NCBI GenBank assembly: GCA_037441765.1
Contig: JBBIRM010000008.1
Span: forward strand, 1 to 46,479
Origin: JBBIRM01 sp037441765
Lineage (GTDB): Bacteria; Desulfobacterota; BSN033; UBA1163
Direction of reading: 5' to 3'
DNA: 46,479 nt
The position numbers and the translations under genes are program-made. The notes under the pieces are model-generated. The model saw only the letters and a list, made by a program, of their open reading frames with translations, had not been told where the DNA came from and did not search any database. This document shows positions 1 to 9,055 of this stretch, piece by piece (position 1 is the stretch's first letter; each line of letters begins with the position of its first letter).

Positions 1-328
1 GACTGGAGCCGAGCAGACCAACCCGAATCCTCGCATTGAAAAAGGATCTTAGAAACCCAATGGCTGAAGTGAGATCCATCATCTTCTTACTGATCGTATT
101 ATCCTCCTCCCTTCCCTCACTCTCCCCAATTCCTCTGAAATCAAAACGAAGTAGGGCCATCCCCTCCCTGGAGAGGTGTTCACCGAGAGCGATATACTTT
201 TCACTATCCTTGCTTGCGAGAAGACCATGAGAGGAAATGACACAGGGAGGGTTCCCTTGATCAGGAAGATGGAGGATAGCTGATATTTTGTACCCCTCGC
301 TATAAAAATATACTCTTTCAACCTTCAT
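1..328 (-). CDS. Alpha/beta hydrolase, 5' portion only (runs off the window)
   Basis: Reading the minus strand from ATG at 328 gives 109 open codons with no stop before the window edge. The translation has the N-terminal half of a serine alpha/beta hydrolase: a strand followed by SSHGLLASKDS (His34-Gly35, oxyanion-hole HG motif), then RFDFRGIGES near residues 61-70 (the usual D-x-R-G-x-G-x-S turn), and at the edge VGLLGSS, where Ser109 sits in the G-x-S-x-G nucleophile-elbow position. This resembles the small esterase/acyl-peptidase-like hydrolases of the dienelactone hydrolase/BAAT group, but the substrate cannot be told. An AAGGGGA ribosome site lies about 8 nt upstream of the ATG. It follows the broken radical SAM gene on the same strand with a 98-nt gap. 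The catalytic Asp and His would lie outside the window. Confidence 0.82.
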   Translation of the reverse strand, partial: MKVERVYFYSEGYKISAILHLPDQGNPPCVISSHGLLASKDSEKYIALGEHLSREGMALLRFDFRGIGESEGREEDNTISKKMMDLTSAIGFLRSFFNARIRVGLLGSS

Positions 329-426
329 TCAAAATCCCCTTAATATGGGTTGGTTGTAAAATAATTTCAATCACCAAACCCCGATGATAAAAATCATTTA
401 GGTGATTTGTTTCTGGTTTTTGCTCA

Positions 427-2133
427 TCATATATTGGCTCCTGCCTCTTTCATTGCTTCTATATACTCCTCTTTTAATTTCTCTTTTGGAATCCCATGGT
501 CAATGAAATCCCAGGGGAAAATTTCGTCTAACTCTCTTACACGATAAACATAGAAATCGGGGTTGATGTTTGTCTCTCTAAGGGCCCGGCTCCAATCTCC
601 CTTGTAGTGATGAGCGCTCATTAAGATTCCACCAACCTTTCGATCCCCTCTTGAAAGCAGGGCCTGAATAAATGACCACTTTGGAAGGTCATTGACTAAC
701 TTCATCCCCCGCTCCCTCTCAATCCCTTTCTGAAGGATCTTTAGTCTCCTCTTCAACTCACCGACCTTTTCCATGGGTACCCATTGAAAAGGGGTGGCGG
801 GTTTCGGGATGAATGGATTCACGCTCAATACTAACCTCCATCCTGCCTCCAGACTTTTTCTCTTGGATAGGATTTGATGGCGGATTTTTTTAGCAAGGAT
901 GAGGATATCCTTTACATCCTCATCAGTCTCAGAGGGAAGGCCAATTAAAAAATAATTTTTAATTTGAAAAATACCATTTTCCACTAAGATATCAATAGTC
1001 TTTAAAATCTCTTCCTCCCTATAATTCTTCCCCAGAATCTTTCTGAGCCTCTCAGAACCTGCCTCTGGAGCAATCGAAAGGGTTCTTGCTCCGGCTTGCT
1101 TTAGACATTGGACCAAATGGGGTTGGATTGCGTCAACCCTTAAAGAAGAAATAGAGATTCCTCCATCTCTGGAGAGGATACCTTGACATAATGAAACGAG
1201 TTGGGGATGATCAGACAAAGCAGTCCCAGTAAGGCCAACCCTACGCCCATCTGAAAGGGCATTTTGGGTGAGCGGTTCTAAAACGGAGAGGCTTCGGTTC
1301 CGAAATGGGTAGTAGGCCGAATAGGCTGCACAGAAACGACACCCCCTTGGGCAACCACGGTTCATCTCTATAAGAGTCATATCTTTAAATTCTATATCAG
1401 GGCTAAAGATTATAGATTGGGTAGGAAATTGGTCAATCTCCTTTACCCATCTACGTTTAACTTTACGGGGTATTCCTGGCTCTGGGATCATTGCCTCAAT
1501 CTTGCCATCTTCTTTATAAGTCACCTTATATAACTTCGGAATATAAACCCCTTCTACCTTTGAGGAATCTTTTAAAAGACCTTCTTTACCGCCCCCTCTC
1601 CTCAATCGCCATTTCCGAAAGACCTCTAAAAACTCCCCCACGACTTCCTCTGCCTCTCCGAGGATAAAGAGGTCAAAAAAGGGACTGATGGGTTCAGGAT
1701 TTAAAAAGACTGAAACTCCTCCTCCAATTACCAGAGGATCCTCTTCCTTGCGATTTTGACTTAACATTGGGATATGACCTAATTCAAAAATGGAGAGAAT
1801 ATTGAGGTAATCATTTTAAAAAGAAATAGAAAATGCTAAAAGATCAAACTCAGAAATGGGCTTCTGCGATTCTAAGGAGAACAGATGTGTTTCAGACCTA
1901 AGATGTTCCTCAAGGTCTTCTCTCTCTGGAAGGAAGGCCCTCTCACATACTACATCCTCTTCTGCATTTAAGAGCCGATAAAGGGTTTGGAATCCAAGGT
2001 TGGACATCCCTACATGGTAGGAATTGGGATAGATAAGGCATATGGAAATTCTATGGGCCCATGGTTTTATGACAGACCCTTTCTCCTTCTCGAGCAAAGC
2101 CTTTGCCTTCTGAATGAGTCTCCAAGAAGTCAT
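427..2133 (-). pseudogene. Radical SAM protein (TIGR03960-type) interrupted by one in-frame TAA
   Basis: Two open segments, 2133-1816 and 1815-427, lie in the same frame and are separated only by a TAA codon at 1818-1816. The first 105 codons match the N-terminal B12-binding-like domain of the two-domain radical SAM family (PNSYHVGMSNLGFQTLY, LFSLES, FDLLAFSISF). The residues after the stop continue the family pattern (NDYLNIL, GHIPML, DPLVIGGG). The 4Fe-4S/SAM motif CPRGCRFC is intact in the second part, as is the following barrel. Family members usually have Glu at the stop position (F-E-x-x-Y), so one GAA-to-TAA change explains the break; total length would be about 568 codons. Function in the family is not established to my knowledge. 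It could be a recent pseudogene, a sequencing error, or two polypeptides if translation restarts at ATG 1767. Confidence 0.85.
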
Positions 2134-2220
2134 TTTTGGGGTTTAGCGATTAGAGTTTTGGGTTTACTATTACTATAGCAGAAAAATAATCAATCACCAA
2201 CCCTTCCGTTCCAACCCAAT

Positions 2221-2234
2221 CCCTAATCCCTAAT
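2221..2234. repeat. Tandem CCCTAAT words between ftsZ and the radical SAM gene
   Basis: Two exact CCCTAAT copies are followed by a degenerate third, CCCTCAAT, that runs into the ftsZ stop codon. The flanking spacer (2134-2241) contains related words such as GATTAGAG and GGGTTTAC. Similar low-complexity words recur in other gaps of this window (around 11260-11320, 30555-30610 and 42405-42435). No terminator hairpin is evident here. Confidence 0.4.
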
Positions 2235-2241
2235 CCCTCAA

Positions 2242-3447
2242 TCAGTCGGCCTGTTTTCTTAAGAAAGTGGGTATATCGAAACGATCCTCATCCTGTGCTG
2301 GGAAATCTGGCTCTAAATCTAACTTCACCTCATCGTATCGCTCTGTGGCTTTTACCCTCCGCATAAAGGTAGGGATATCTCGATTACTTTCTTTAACGCT
2401 GAAGGAGAAGGGGGGAATGTTTCTCTGATTCTCTTTAAACCCGAAAGAATGTGGGGAGATCTTTTTAAATTGGGATATCCTTTTGTCCTCCGCCTTTCCG
2501 AATCCAGTTGCAATCACCGTCACACGAATCTCCTCTGTCATCATCTTATCGATTACCATCCCCCAAATGATGTTAGCATCCTCATGGGCCTCTTTCTGGA
2601 TCACACAGACTGCCTCATTGATCTCACTTAGGGTCATGTTCTCGCCCCCGGTGATGTTGATGAGAAGACCCCGCGCCCCTTCTATTGAGATATCCTCCAA
2701 GAGCGGGCTTGAGATCGCCTTCTGTGCAGCCTCCACGGCTCGATTCTCTCCTGAGGCAATTCCCGTTCCCATCAAAGCCATTCCTGTCTCAGACATGATG
2801 GTCCGAACATCGGCAAAGTCAAGATTGATGATCCCGTGGCCAACAATAATATCCGATATCCCTTTGGCTGCATGATAGAGTATCTCATCAGCCTTTCTAA
2901 AGGCTTCGAGAAGGGTCATGCTCTTCCCGCTGATGCTTAGAAGTCGTTGATTGGGTATGGTGATCAAGGCATCTGCAGTCATCCTGAGATTGGACAATCC
3001 TTCCTCGGCCTGTTTCATCCTCTTTTTCCCCTCGAAATGGAAGGGTTTTGTGACAATAGCAACCGTAAGTGCCCCTACTTCCCGAGCCACCTCAGCGATC
3101 ACAGGTGCCCCACCCGTTCCTGTTCCTCCACCCAATCCTGCTGTGATGAAGACCATATCAGAGCCCACCAAGGCTTCGCGAATCTTATCCACATCCTCAA
3201 GGGCAGCTTTCCTTCCAATCTCCGGGTTGGCCCCTGCTCCCAATCCCTTCGTTAAATTCGCGCCCAACTGCAGTTTAAATGGGGCTAGGTTTGCCGCCAA
3301 TGCCTGAGCATCCGTATTGGCAGCGATAAACTCTACGCCTCCGAGTTGATAGGATATCATCGTGTTTAAGGCATTGTTTCCTCCCCCTCCAACACCGATG
3401 ATCTTGACTTTGGCGGCCATATTTCTGTTTTCGTCGAATTCAATCAT
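2242..3447 (-). CDS. ftsZ: Cell division GTPase FtsZ
   Basis: Tubulin-like GTPase that polymerises into the division ring. The translation has the nucleotide-binding start KIIGVGGGGNNALN, the tubulin signature GGGTGTGGAPVIAEVA, and the T7-loop region NLDFADVRTIM. I choose ATG 3447 (401 residues) over the longer frame, which begins with TTG at 3465, because AAGGAGGGAGG sits just before this ATG. The C-terminal tail is unusual. After the GTPase core there are three related motifs: NIPPF at about 343-347, DIPTFMRR at 357-364 and the terminal DIPTFLRK at 391-398, followed by QAD. The last is the normal conserved C-terminal peptide that binds FtsA and other partners; the second looks like an internal duplicate. 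It lies last in the dcw cluster, 43 nt after ftsA. Confidence 0.98.
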   Translation of the reverse strand: MIEFDENRNMAAKVKIIGVGGGGNNALNTMISYQLGGVEFIAANTDAQALAANLAPFKLQLGANLTKGLGAGANPEIGRKAALEDVDKIREALVGSDMVFITAGLGGGTGTGGAPVIAEVAREVGALTVAIVTKPFHFEGKKRMKQAEEGLSNLRMTADALITIPNQRLLSISGKSMTLLEAFRKADEILYHAAKGISDIIVGHGIINLDFADVRTIMSETGMALMGTGIASGENRAVEAAQKAISSPLLEDISIEGARGLLINITGGENMTLSEINEAVCVIQKEAHEDANIIWGMVIDKMMTEEIRVTVIATGFGKAEDKRISQFKKISPHSFGFKENQRNIPPFSFSVKESNRDIPTFMRRVKATERYDEVKLDLEPDFPAQDEDRFDIPTFLRKQAD

Positions 3448-3490
3448 ATCCTCCCTCCTTTTCAAAAGAGATTTATTTCGAATTTAAGAT

Positions 3491-4717
3491 TTAAAAAAAT
3501 TCCCCTATCCATTCCTTCATCCTGTGAGTCACCTTACTGAAGATGTTTCCCTCGCCTACCTTAAAACGACTCTTGGATTTATTCCGGCTTCCATAGAGGA
3601 CAAGACCCACCCCTGTGGCATACATGGGGCTACTCACCAGATCGACCAACCCTCCAATTCCGATGGGTACTCCTCTGCGGACGGGAACATTAAAAATCTG
3701 TTCTGCCAGTTCAGGAACCCCTTCCATAATGGAACTTCCACCCGTGAGTACAATACCAGAGGCGATCAGATTGCTGAATCCTGTTCTCACCACCTCATTG
3801 TGAACCAAGGTGAGGATTTCCTCCACCCTTGGTTCGATAATCTCCCCCAATGTCTGTCGAGAAAGGATGCGAGGCTTTCTCCCCCCTACACTGGGAACCT
3901 CAATGGTCTCATCCCTTCCAATCATGGATGTCAAAGCACAACCATATCGAATCTTTATTTTCTCCGCCTCCTCGATCGGCGTGCGAAGCCCCATGGAGAT
4001 ATCGCTGGTAATATGGTTGCCGGCTAGGGAGAAGACCGCTGTATGTTTTATGGAACCATTTGAAAAGATGACCAGATCTGTTGTCCCCCCTCCGATATCG
4101 ATGATGGCAACTCCGAGTTCCTTCTCCTCAGGTGTCAATACAGCCTCACTCGAGCCTAACTGCTCCAAGACAATATCATCCACATCAAGGCCAGCACGGT
4201 TGGCGCATTTAATGATGTTCTGAGCAGAGGTAATGGCCCCAGTCACAATATGGACCCTTCCTTCTAATCGGACTCCAGACATCCCCACAGGGTCTTTAAT
4301 CCCATCCTGATCATCAACAATAAACTCCTGGGGAATGATGTGAATCACCTCTCTATCCATTGGGATCGCCACGGCACTTGCTGCATCAATGACCCGTTTT
4401 ACATCATTATGCCCAATCTCTTTGTTTTTAATAGCAATGACCCCATGGCTGTTAATCCCTTTAATATGTCCGCCTGCAATCCCTGCATATACAGAGGTGA
4501 TATGACAATCCGCCATCAGCTCTGCCTCCTCGACCGCTTTCTTAATCGATTGGACCGTGCTCTCGATATTGATGACCACCCCTTTTCTTAATCCCTTAGA
4601 AGGATGAGTCCCAAGACCGATGATATTGACCTGCCCATCCTCTATTTCCCCTACCACGGTACATATCTTGGTGGTCCCAATGTCCAATCCTACCACCAAC
4701 GGGGTTTTCTTTCCCAC
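3491..4717 (-). CDS. ftsA: Cell division actin-like protein FtsA
   Basis: FtsA is an actin/Hsp70-fold ATPase that anchors FtsZ to the membrane and recruits later division proteins. Visible motifs are the phosphate-1 loop GLDIGTTK near residue 9, phosphate-2 IIDIGGGTTDLVIF, and the adenosine motif SGIVLTGGSSIMEG. The C-terminal end, with SKVTHRMKEWIGEFF, suits an amphipathic membrane-targeting helix. I choose GTG 4717 (408 residues) rather than the upstream extension because a 12-nt Shine-Dalgarno match AAGGAGGTGATC ends 5 nt before it. That site overlaps the ftsQ stop codon, so translation of ftsQ and ftsA is probably coupled. Length is normal for the family. Confidence 0.97.
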   Translation of the reverse strand: MGKKTPLVVGLDIGTTKICTVVGEIEDGQVNIIGLGTHPSKGLRKGVVINIESTVQSIKKAVEEAELMADCHITSVYAGIAGGHIKGINSHGVIAIKNKEIGHNDVKRVIDAASAVAIPMDREVIHIIPQEFIVDDQDGIKDPVGMSGVRLEGRVHIVTGAITSAQNIIKCANRAGLDVDDIVLEQLGSSEAVLTPEEKELGVAIIDIGGGTTDLVIFSNGSIKHTAVFSLAGNHITSDISMGLRTPIEEAEKIKIRYGCALTSMIGRDETIEVPSVGGRKPRILSRQTLGEIIEPRVEEILTLVHNEVVRTGFSNLIASGIVLTGGSSIMEGVPELAEQIFNVPVRRGVPIGIGGLVDLVSSPMYATGVGLVLYGSRNKSKSRFKVGEGNIFSKVTHRMKEWIGEFF

Positions 4718-4722
4718 CTCTT

Positions 4723-4734
4723 GATCACCTCCTT
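4723..4734 (-). promoter_or_regulatory. Extended Shine-Dalgarno of ftsA
   Basis: The minus strand reads AAGGAGGTGATC, a full-length complement to the usual 16S rRNA 3' end. It is followed after 5 nt by the GTG start of ftsA. It contains the ftsQ TGA stop (4727-4725), so ribosomes ending ftsQ arrive on the ftsA initiation site. This decides the ftsA start. Confidence 0.8.
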
Positions 4735-5573
4735 TCGACCTGCCTCTCTTGAGGGCTCTTTTTGACAACGATTCTTCTTAAATCGTTGCAATCGATTGAG
4801 GTTACAGAAATCCCTCTCCTCTTTAGGTCTGACCAGACCAAGGAGAGCCTTCTTAATTTTTCCCCAAACCCTTCCCACCCAACTCTCACCCATAGATGAT
4901 CTGACTGTGAGAAACAGCGGAGGCCAAAGGTTTTCTCCAAATAGATCTCTGAAATCTCTTTTAAAGGAGGCTTTTTCTCTCTTTCAGCAAGGTTCAAAAA
5001 CTCCAGCGCTTTCTTGATGAGTAGCTGAGCGACAGAGGGATCCTGATTGAGGGCCTGATGGGTCAGTCCGGTTAGAAATGGATAATCATAACTATCTTTG
5101 TCTCCAACAGGTGAAAAGATCACTCCCTTAGAATCGATGTAGTAGGGTTCCTCCAGTTGAACGATGGCAATGGGTTTCCTCTCTTTAACCTGAATCCATA
5201 TTTTATTAGGGAAAACTTTCTTCACCCTAACCTCCTCCACCCATGGATGAGATTCTATCCGCCTGGAAATCTCTTTGAGTCGAATGGTGAAAAGGTTTGG
5301 CATCCCCTCCACCCGGAGGAGACCAAGGAGTTCCTCTTTTGAAACCTTTCCACAACCCTCCACTTCGATCTCCTTTATTCGGAAAAATGGGTCTTCCGAA
5401 AGAAAGAGGTAAAATCGATGGCCAATAAATAGTACAAAGGAGATGAGCAGAATCTTGAACGCTATGAGGATGGTCTTCCTGAGCACCTTTTCAAATCCTT
5501 CTCCTCCTCCTCCTTCTGTCCTTTTTTTTGGCCTCAAGAACTTTTCTTCTTTGATCGTGACCGTCTCTACCAT
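4725..5573 (-). CDS. ftsQ: Cell division protein FtsQ
   Basis: Bitopic inner-membrane protein of the divisome (FtsQ/DivIB). The translation shows a charged cytoplasmic N-terminus of about 33 residues, one membrane segment (about residues 34-56), then a POTRA domain beginning FFRIKEIEVEGCGKVSKEEL, followed by the FtsQ beta domain (HPWVEEVRVKKVFPNKIWI and VKERKPIAIVQ are typical). The start is ATG 5573 (282 residues). The codon before it is TTG, and no strong ribosome site decides between them. The gene sits between ddl and ftsA, its usual place, and the stop is inside the ftsA ribosome site. Confidence 0.95.
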   Translation of the reverse strand: MVETVTIKEEKFLRPKKRTEGGGGEGFEKVLRKTILIAFKILLISFVLFIGHRFYLFLSEDPFFRIKEIEVEGCGKVSKEELLGLLRVEGMPNLFTIRLKEISRRIESHPWVEEVRVKKVFPNKIWIQVKERKPIAIVQLEEPYYIDSKGVIFSPVGDKDSYDYPFLTGLTHQALNQDPSVAQLLIKKALEFLNLAEREKKPPLKEISEIYLEKTFGLRCFSQSDHLWVRVGWEGFGEKLRRLSLVWSDLKRRGISVTSIDCNDLRRIVVKKSPQERQVERR

Positions 5574-5624
5574 CAAACTATCCGAATGTGGAAGGTTGAA
5601 AAATAGAAGTTAGTCCTCCCCTCT

Positions 5625-6569
5625 CTACCTTCCACTTTCTAACTTTAAGGATGCTCCCAATAATATTCTCTCCACCAATTCATCAAAAGAAATACCCGCA
5701 TAACTGGCCGCCTTGGGCAAGAGGCTTGTCTCTGTCATCCCTGGCATCGTATTTACATCGATGATAAATGGGGATCCTTCCTCATCAGTCATTAAATCGA
5801 CTCGAGCAAAACCAGAACACCCTAATGACCGAAATGCCCTAAGACTGATCTCCTGGGCATAGAGATATTTCTCCCTCGGTATCTTTGCAGGAATTATATA
5901 GTCCGTCTGGCCCTTCGTATATTTGGAGTGAAAATCATAAAAACCACTTTTCGGAACTATTTCAATGATGGGTAATGGAATCTCCCCGAGAATCCCAACC
6001 GTTATCTCCTTCCCCTTCATAAACTCTTCAATCAGGATTTCATCATCGTATTTCCCAGCCTCTTTTAAAGCGGAAAGTATCTCTCCCTCTGTCCTAACAA
6101 TGGAGGTTCCAATCGTGGAACCCTCTCTTGCAGGTTTAACCACCATTGGAAGTGAAAAGGAGAAAACCTTATTAGGGTCCTTCTCGATCTCCTCCCGACG
6201 AATAGTAATAAACCTTGGGGTAGGTAAATTTTCATAAATGAAGATCTTCTTGGCCATCACCTTATGCATTGCCAGGGCACTGGCCAGCACCCCTGATCCT
6301 GTATAAGGGATCCTCATCAATTCCAGCATCCCCTGGATCGTCCCATCCTCCCCAAATCTTCCATGAAGGGCAATAAATGCCAACTCGATCTTCTCCTTCA
6401 CCAATCTCTCTGCAATGTCCTGACCTACATCAATCGGGCAGGCAGAATAACCCCTATCCATCAGGACTTTCAAAATGGCCATCCCCGTCTTCAGAGAAAC
6501 CTCTCTCTCCCGGGATAGACCCCCCATCATGACTCCGATCTTCATCTTCTTAAATGATTGATCTTTCAT
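5625..6569 (-). CDS. ddl: D-alanine--D-alanine ligase
   Basis: ATP-grasp ligase making D-Ala-D-Ala for the peptidoglycan stem peptide. The N-terminal GGLSREREVSLKTG contains the family's catalytic Glu/Ser pair. HGRFGEDGTIQG, KPAREGSTIGTS and the C-terminal DVNTMPGMTETSLLPKAA are standard Ddl motifs, including the Asn and metal-binding region. At 314 residues it is the DdlB-type length. ATG 6569 has only a weak GGG upstream; ATG at codon 9 (MKIGV) is a possible alternative start. Placement between murB and ftsQ is typical of dcw clusters. Confidence 0.97.
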   Translation of the reverse strand: MKDQSFKKMKIGVMMGGLSREREVSLKTGMAILKVLMDRGYSACPIDVGQDIAERLVKEKIELAFIALHGRFGEDGTIQGMLELMRIPYTGSGVLASALAMHKVMAKKIFIYENLPTPRFITIRREEIEKDPNKVFSFSLPMVVKPAREGSTIGTSIVRTEGEILSALKEAGKYDDEILIEEFMKGKEITVGILGEIPLPIIEIVPKSGFYDFHSKYTKGQTDYIIPAKIPREKYLYAQEISLRAFRSLGCSGFARVDLMTDEEGSPFIIDVNTMPGMTETSLLPKAASYAGISFDELVERILLGASLKLESGR

Positions 6570-6642
6570 CCCATGACTTTATCCTAAATAGAATGAAAAC
6601 TTTCATCCTTTATAATTTCCAATCTGAGTTCCAAACTTACAA

Positions 6643-7548
6643 TTATGGCTCTCCTACCACCCTTACTTCCCTTTCAAGTGAGATGCCCTTCTCTTCATAG
6701 ACTCTCCTTTCCACCCAATCCATTAGATGGAGCACCTCATCCGCAGTTGCTTTCCCAAGATTGATTATGAAATTTGCGTGAAGGTCAGAGACCATGGCCT
6801 GTCCCATTTTAAACCCCTTCAATCCAACCTGTTCGATCCACTTTCCTGCAGGACCCTCTTTTGGATTTTTAAAGATAGAACCAGCACTTGGATAATCTAA
6901 GGGTTGGGTTCTCCTTCTCAATTCAGAATAGGATTTTATTTTCTCGAGGATCTCTTCCTTTTTCCCCTTCTTCAATTGAAAAATCCCTTTTAGAATGATC
7001 CATGAGGGCGAAATGGATAAATTCCGATATGAAAATTTAAGTTTCGAACGGGCCTTCTCCAGAATAGTCCCATCCTCCTTCATCAGGGTGAGGGACTTTA
7101 GGACATCTTTCATCTCGGTCCCCCATGCCCCTGCATTCATGGCAATCCCACCTCCAACGGTTCCTGGGATACCGAAGAAGGGCTCAAGTCCAGTGAGCCC
7201 TTTCTGAACGCAAAACTGAACCAAACGTTGAAGGGGAAGGCCTGCTTCAGCCTCCACCCTCTCTCCATCCACCCGAACCTTCTTTAACCCATGGGTTAGG
7301 CTTATCACCCATCCTCGAATTCCTTTATCTCTTACGATCAGGTTTGTCCCTTTCCCCAATATAATGAAAGGGATTTTTTTTCTATTTGCCTGTCTGACCA
7401 CCCTTCTTAATTCCTCTAAATTCTTTGGGAAAAGTAGGCTGTCCGCTGGACCGCCTACCTTGATCGAAGTAAACTGTCTCATGGGCGCATCAAAAATTAC
7501 CCTCCCCTCAATCAACCCTTTGGCCTCTCTTTTATAGTCTCGCTCCAT
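6643..7548 (-). CDS. murB: UDP-N-acetylenolpyruvoylglucosamine reductase MurB
   Basis: FAD- and NADPH-dependent reductase that makes UDP-N-acetylmuramate. The FAD-binding region shows FTSIKVGGPADSLLFP, GKGTNLIVRDKG and the IPGTVGGGIAMNAGA stretch. The substrate loop YPSAGSIFKNP carries the catalytic serine, and the C-terminal LEREVRVVG supplies the catalytic glutamate. YPSAGSIFKNP together with about 300 residues indicates a type II MurB. The frame is open back to a TTG at 7605, but family alignment favours the ATG at 7548 (301 residues). The 92-nt gap to murC shows no terminator. Confidence 0.96.
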   Translation of the reverse strand: MERDYKREAKGLIEGRVIFDAPMRQFTSIKVGGPADSLLFPKNLEELRRVVRQANRKKIPFIILGKGTNLIVRDKGIRGWVISLTHGLKKVRVDGERVEAEAGLPLQRLVQFCVQKGLTGLEPFFGIPGTVGGGIAMNAGAWGTEMKDVLKSLTLMKEDGTILEKARSKLKFSYRNLSISPSWIILKGIFQLKKGKKEEILEKIKSYSELRRRTQPLDYPSAGSIFKNPKEGPAGKWIEQVGLKGFKMGQAMVSDLHANFIINLGKATADEVLHLMDWVERRVYEEKGISLEREVRVVGEP

Positions 7549-7640
7549 AAGCCATCGCCGATTGTGGAGTTCAGATTTCAGATTGAAAAAAGATTTAAAA
7601 CTCAATATTAAAAAGAAGATTGATAATCAGATGTCCGAAA

Positions 7641-9011
7641 TCATAAACGTTCCAACAATTCATCAGCCACATGCCATATATCTCCAGCCCCGAGGGTGAT
7701 GACCAAATCTCCTTCGGCTACGATTCGTAATAGATGCTCCACCACTTCCTTCTTCTCTTTGAAATAAGACACATTCTTATGGCCATACTCCCGTATCCCT
7801 TCAAAAAGGGCTTTGGATTCTACTCCTTCAATTCGATCTTCCCCTGCTGGATAGATATCTGTCAGGATGAGAAGATCTGCATCATAAAAGGCGGTTAAAA
7901 AATCCTGAAACAGCGCCTTCGTACGGGTGTATCGATGAGGTTGAAAAACAACCAGGATTCTTCTTTGCCAGCCCATTCTCGCTGCCCTAAGGGTGGCCAT
8001 AATCTCAACTGGATGATGGCCATAATCATCTACAACAAGGATCCCCTTCTTCTCTCCCTTAATTTGAAATCTCCTCTGGATACCGCTGAAATTGTAAAGG
8101 GCCTCCTGAACTATTTTGAAAGGGATCTCTAACTCAAAAGCAGTTGCTATGGTAGCCAATGCATTATACACGTTATGAAGTCCAGGCAATTGAATCTTCA
8201 ACCTCCCGATCTCCTTTCGCTGATGAAGGACATCGAAACTTGTAGAAAGGCCCTCAAAGGTAATCTCTTTGGCCTGAAAATCAGCCTGGGTTGTCAATCC
8301 ATAGGTAACGAACCGTTTCTTTAGCCTTGGGATGAGCGGTTGGATATTAGGATGATCAAGACAGAGAACTGCTAAACCAAAGAAGGGAATCTTATCTAAG
8401 AAATTCAGAAAGGCCTCTTTGATCTCTTCGATTCCCCTGTAATAGTCGAGATGTTCTGGATCGATATTGGTCACAACTGCAATGGTCGGCATCAATTTAA
8501 GGAATGAACCGTCGCTCTCATCTGCTTCAGCGACCAAAAAGTCTCCTTGACCCAACCGGGCATTGCTTCCGAGGCTATTGAGCCTTCCCCCAATCACAAC
8601 TGTGGGATCAAACCCTGCAGCTGCTAAAACTGTAGCAATGAGGGAAGTGGTTGTTGTCTTGCCATGAGTTCCTGCAATTGCGATCCCGACCTTCATTCTC
8701 ATCAACTCTGCCAGCATCTCTGCTCGCGGGACCACTGGGATGAGTCTCTGTTCAGCCGCCTCAACCTCAGGGTTTCCCGGACGAATGGCAGAGGAGACGA
8801 CTACCACATCCGCCTCTTTAACATTCTCTCTTCGATGGCCATAAAAGATCTTGCACCCCAGACTCTGTAACCTTCGAGTCACCTCTGTCTCCTTAATATC
8901 CGAACCACTTATATGGTATCCTAAATTGAGCAAAACCTCTGCAATTCCACTCATGCCAATCCCACCAATTCCAACAAAATGGATATGCTGAATCTTGCCT
9001 TTACGATACAT
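7641..9011 (-). CDS. murC: UDP-N-acetylmuramate--L-alanine ligase MurC
   Basis: First amino-acid ligase of the Mur pathway; cytoplasmic and ATP-dependent. The N-terminal Rossmann motif HFVGIGGIGMSGIAEVL is diagnostic for MurC. The ATPase loop is AGTHGKTTTTSL, with AEADESDGSF and the NIDPEHLDYY region downstream. The C-terminal domain has DDYGHHPVEI and QPHRYTRTK, also MurC-specific. The likely start is ATG 9011 (456 residues); the frame extends four codons to a TTG. It lies between murG (44 nt upstream) and murB. Confidence 0.97.
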   Translation of the reverse strand: MYRKGKIQHIHFVGIGGIGMSGIAEVLLNLGYHISGSDIKETEVTRRLQSLGCKIFYGHRRENVKEADVVVVSSAIRPGNPEVEAAEQRLIPVVPRAEMLAELMRMKVGIAIAGTHGKTTTTSLIATVLAAAGFDPTVVIGGRLNSLGSNARLGQGDFLVAEADESDGSFLKLMPTIAVVTNIDPEHLDYYRGIEEIKEAFLNFLDKIPFFGLAVLCLDHPNIQPLIPRLKKRFVTYGLTTQADFQAKEITFEGLSTSFDVLHQRKEIGRLKIQLPGLHNVYNALATIATAFELEIPFKIVQEALYNFSGIQRRFQIKGEKKGILVVDDYGHHPVEIMATLRAARMGWQRRILVVFQPHRYTRTKALFQDFLTAFYDADLLILTDIYPAGEDRIEGVESKALFEGIREYGHKNVSYFKEKKEVVEHLLRIVAEGDLVITLGAGDIWHVADELLERL

Positions 9012-9055
9012 CACCAAAGCCAAAAATTAAATTTACCCAACCTTTCAATATTCCT

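Noticed and set aside
36..230. Plus-strand open frame of 64 codons near the left edge
   Set aside because: It is antisense to the alpha/beta hydrolase fragment, whose frame shows clear family motifs.
79..321. Minus-strand 80-codon open frame
   Set aside because: It is a frame-shifted shadow of the hydrolase start; the correct frame begins at 328 and has the HG and GxSxG motifs.
1816..1818. Stop-codon recoding (selenocysteine or pyrrolysine) in the radical SAM gene
   Set aside because: The codon is TAA, not TGA or TAG, and Glu rather than a special residue is expected there.
2483..2875. Long plus-strand frame inside ftsZ (and similar ones inside ftsA and ligA)
   Set aside because: Antisense shadow of a conserved gene, with low-complexity Ser/Ile/Pro composition and no start signal.
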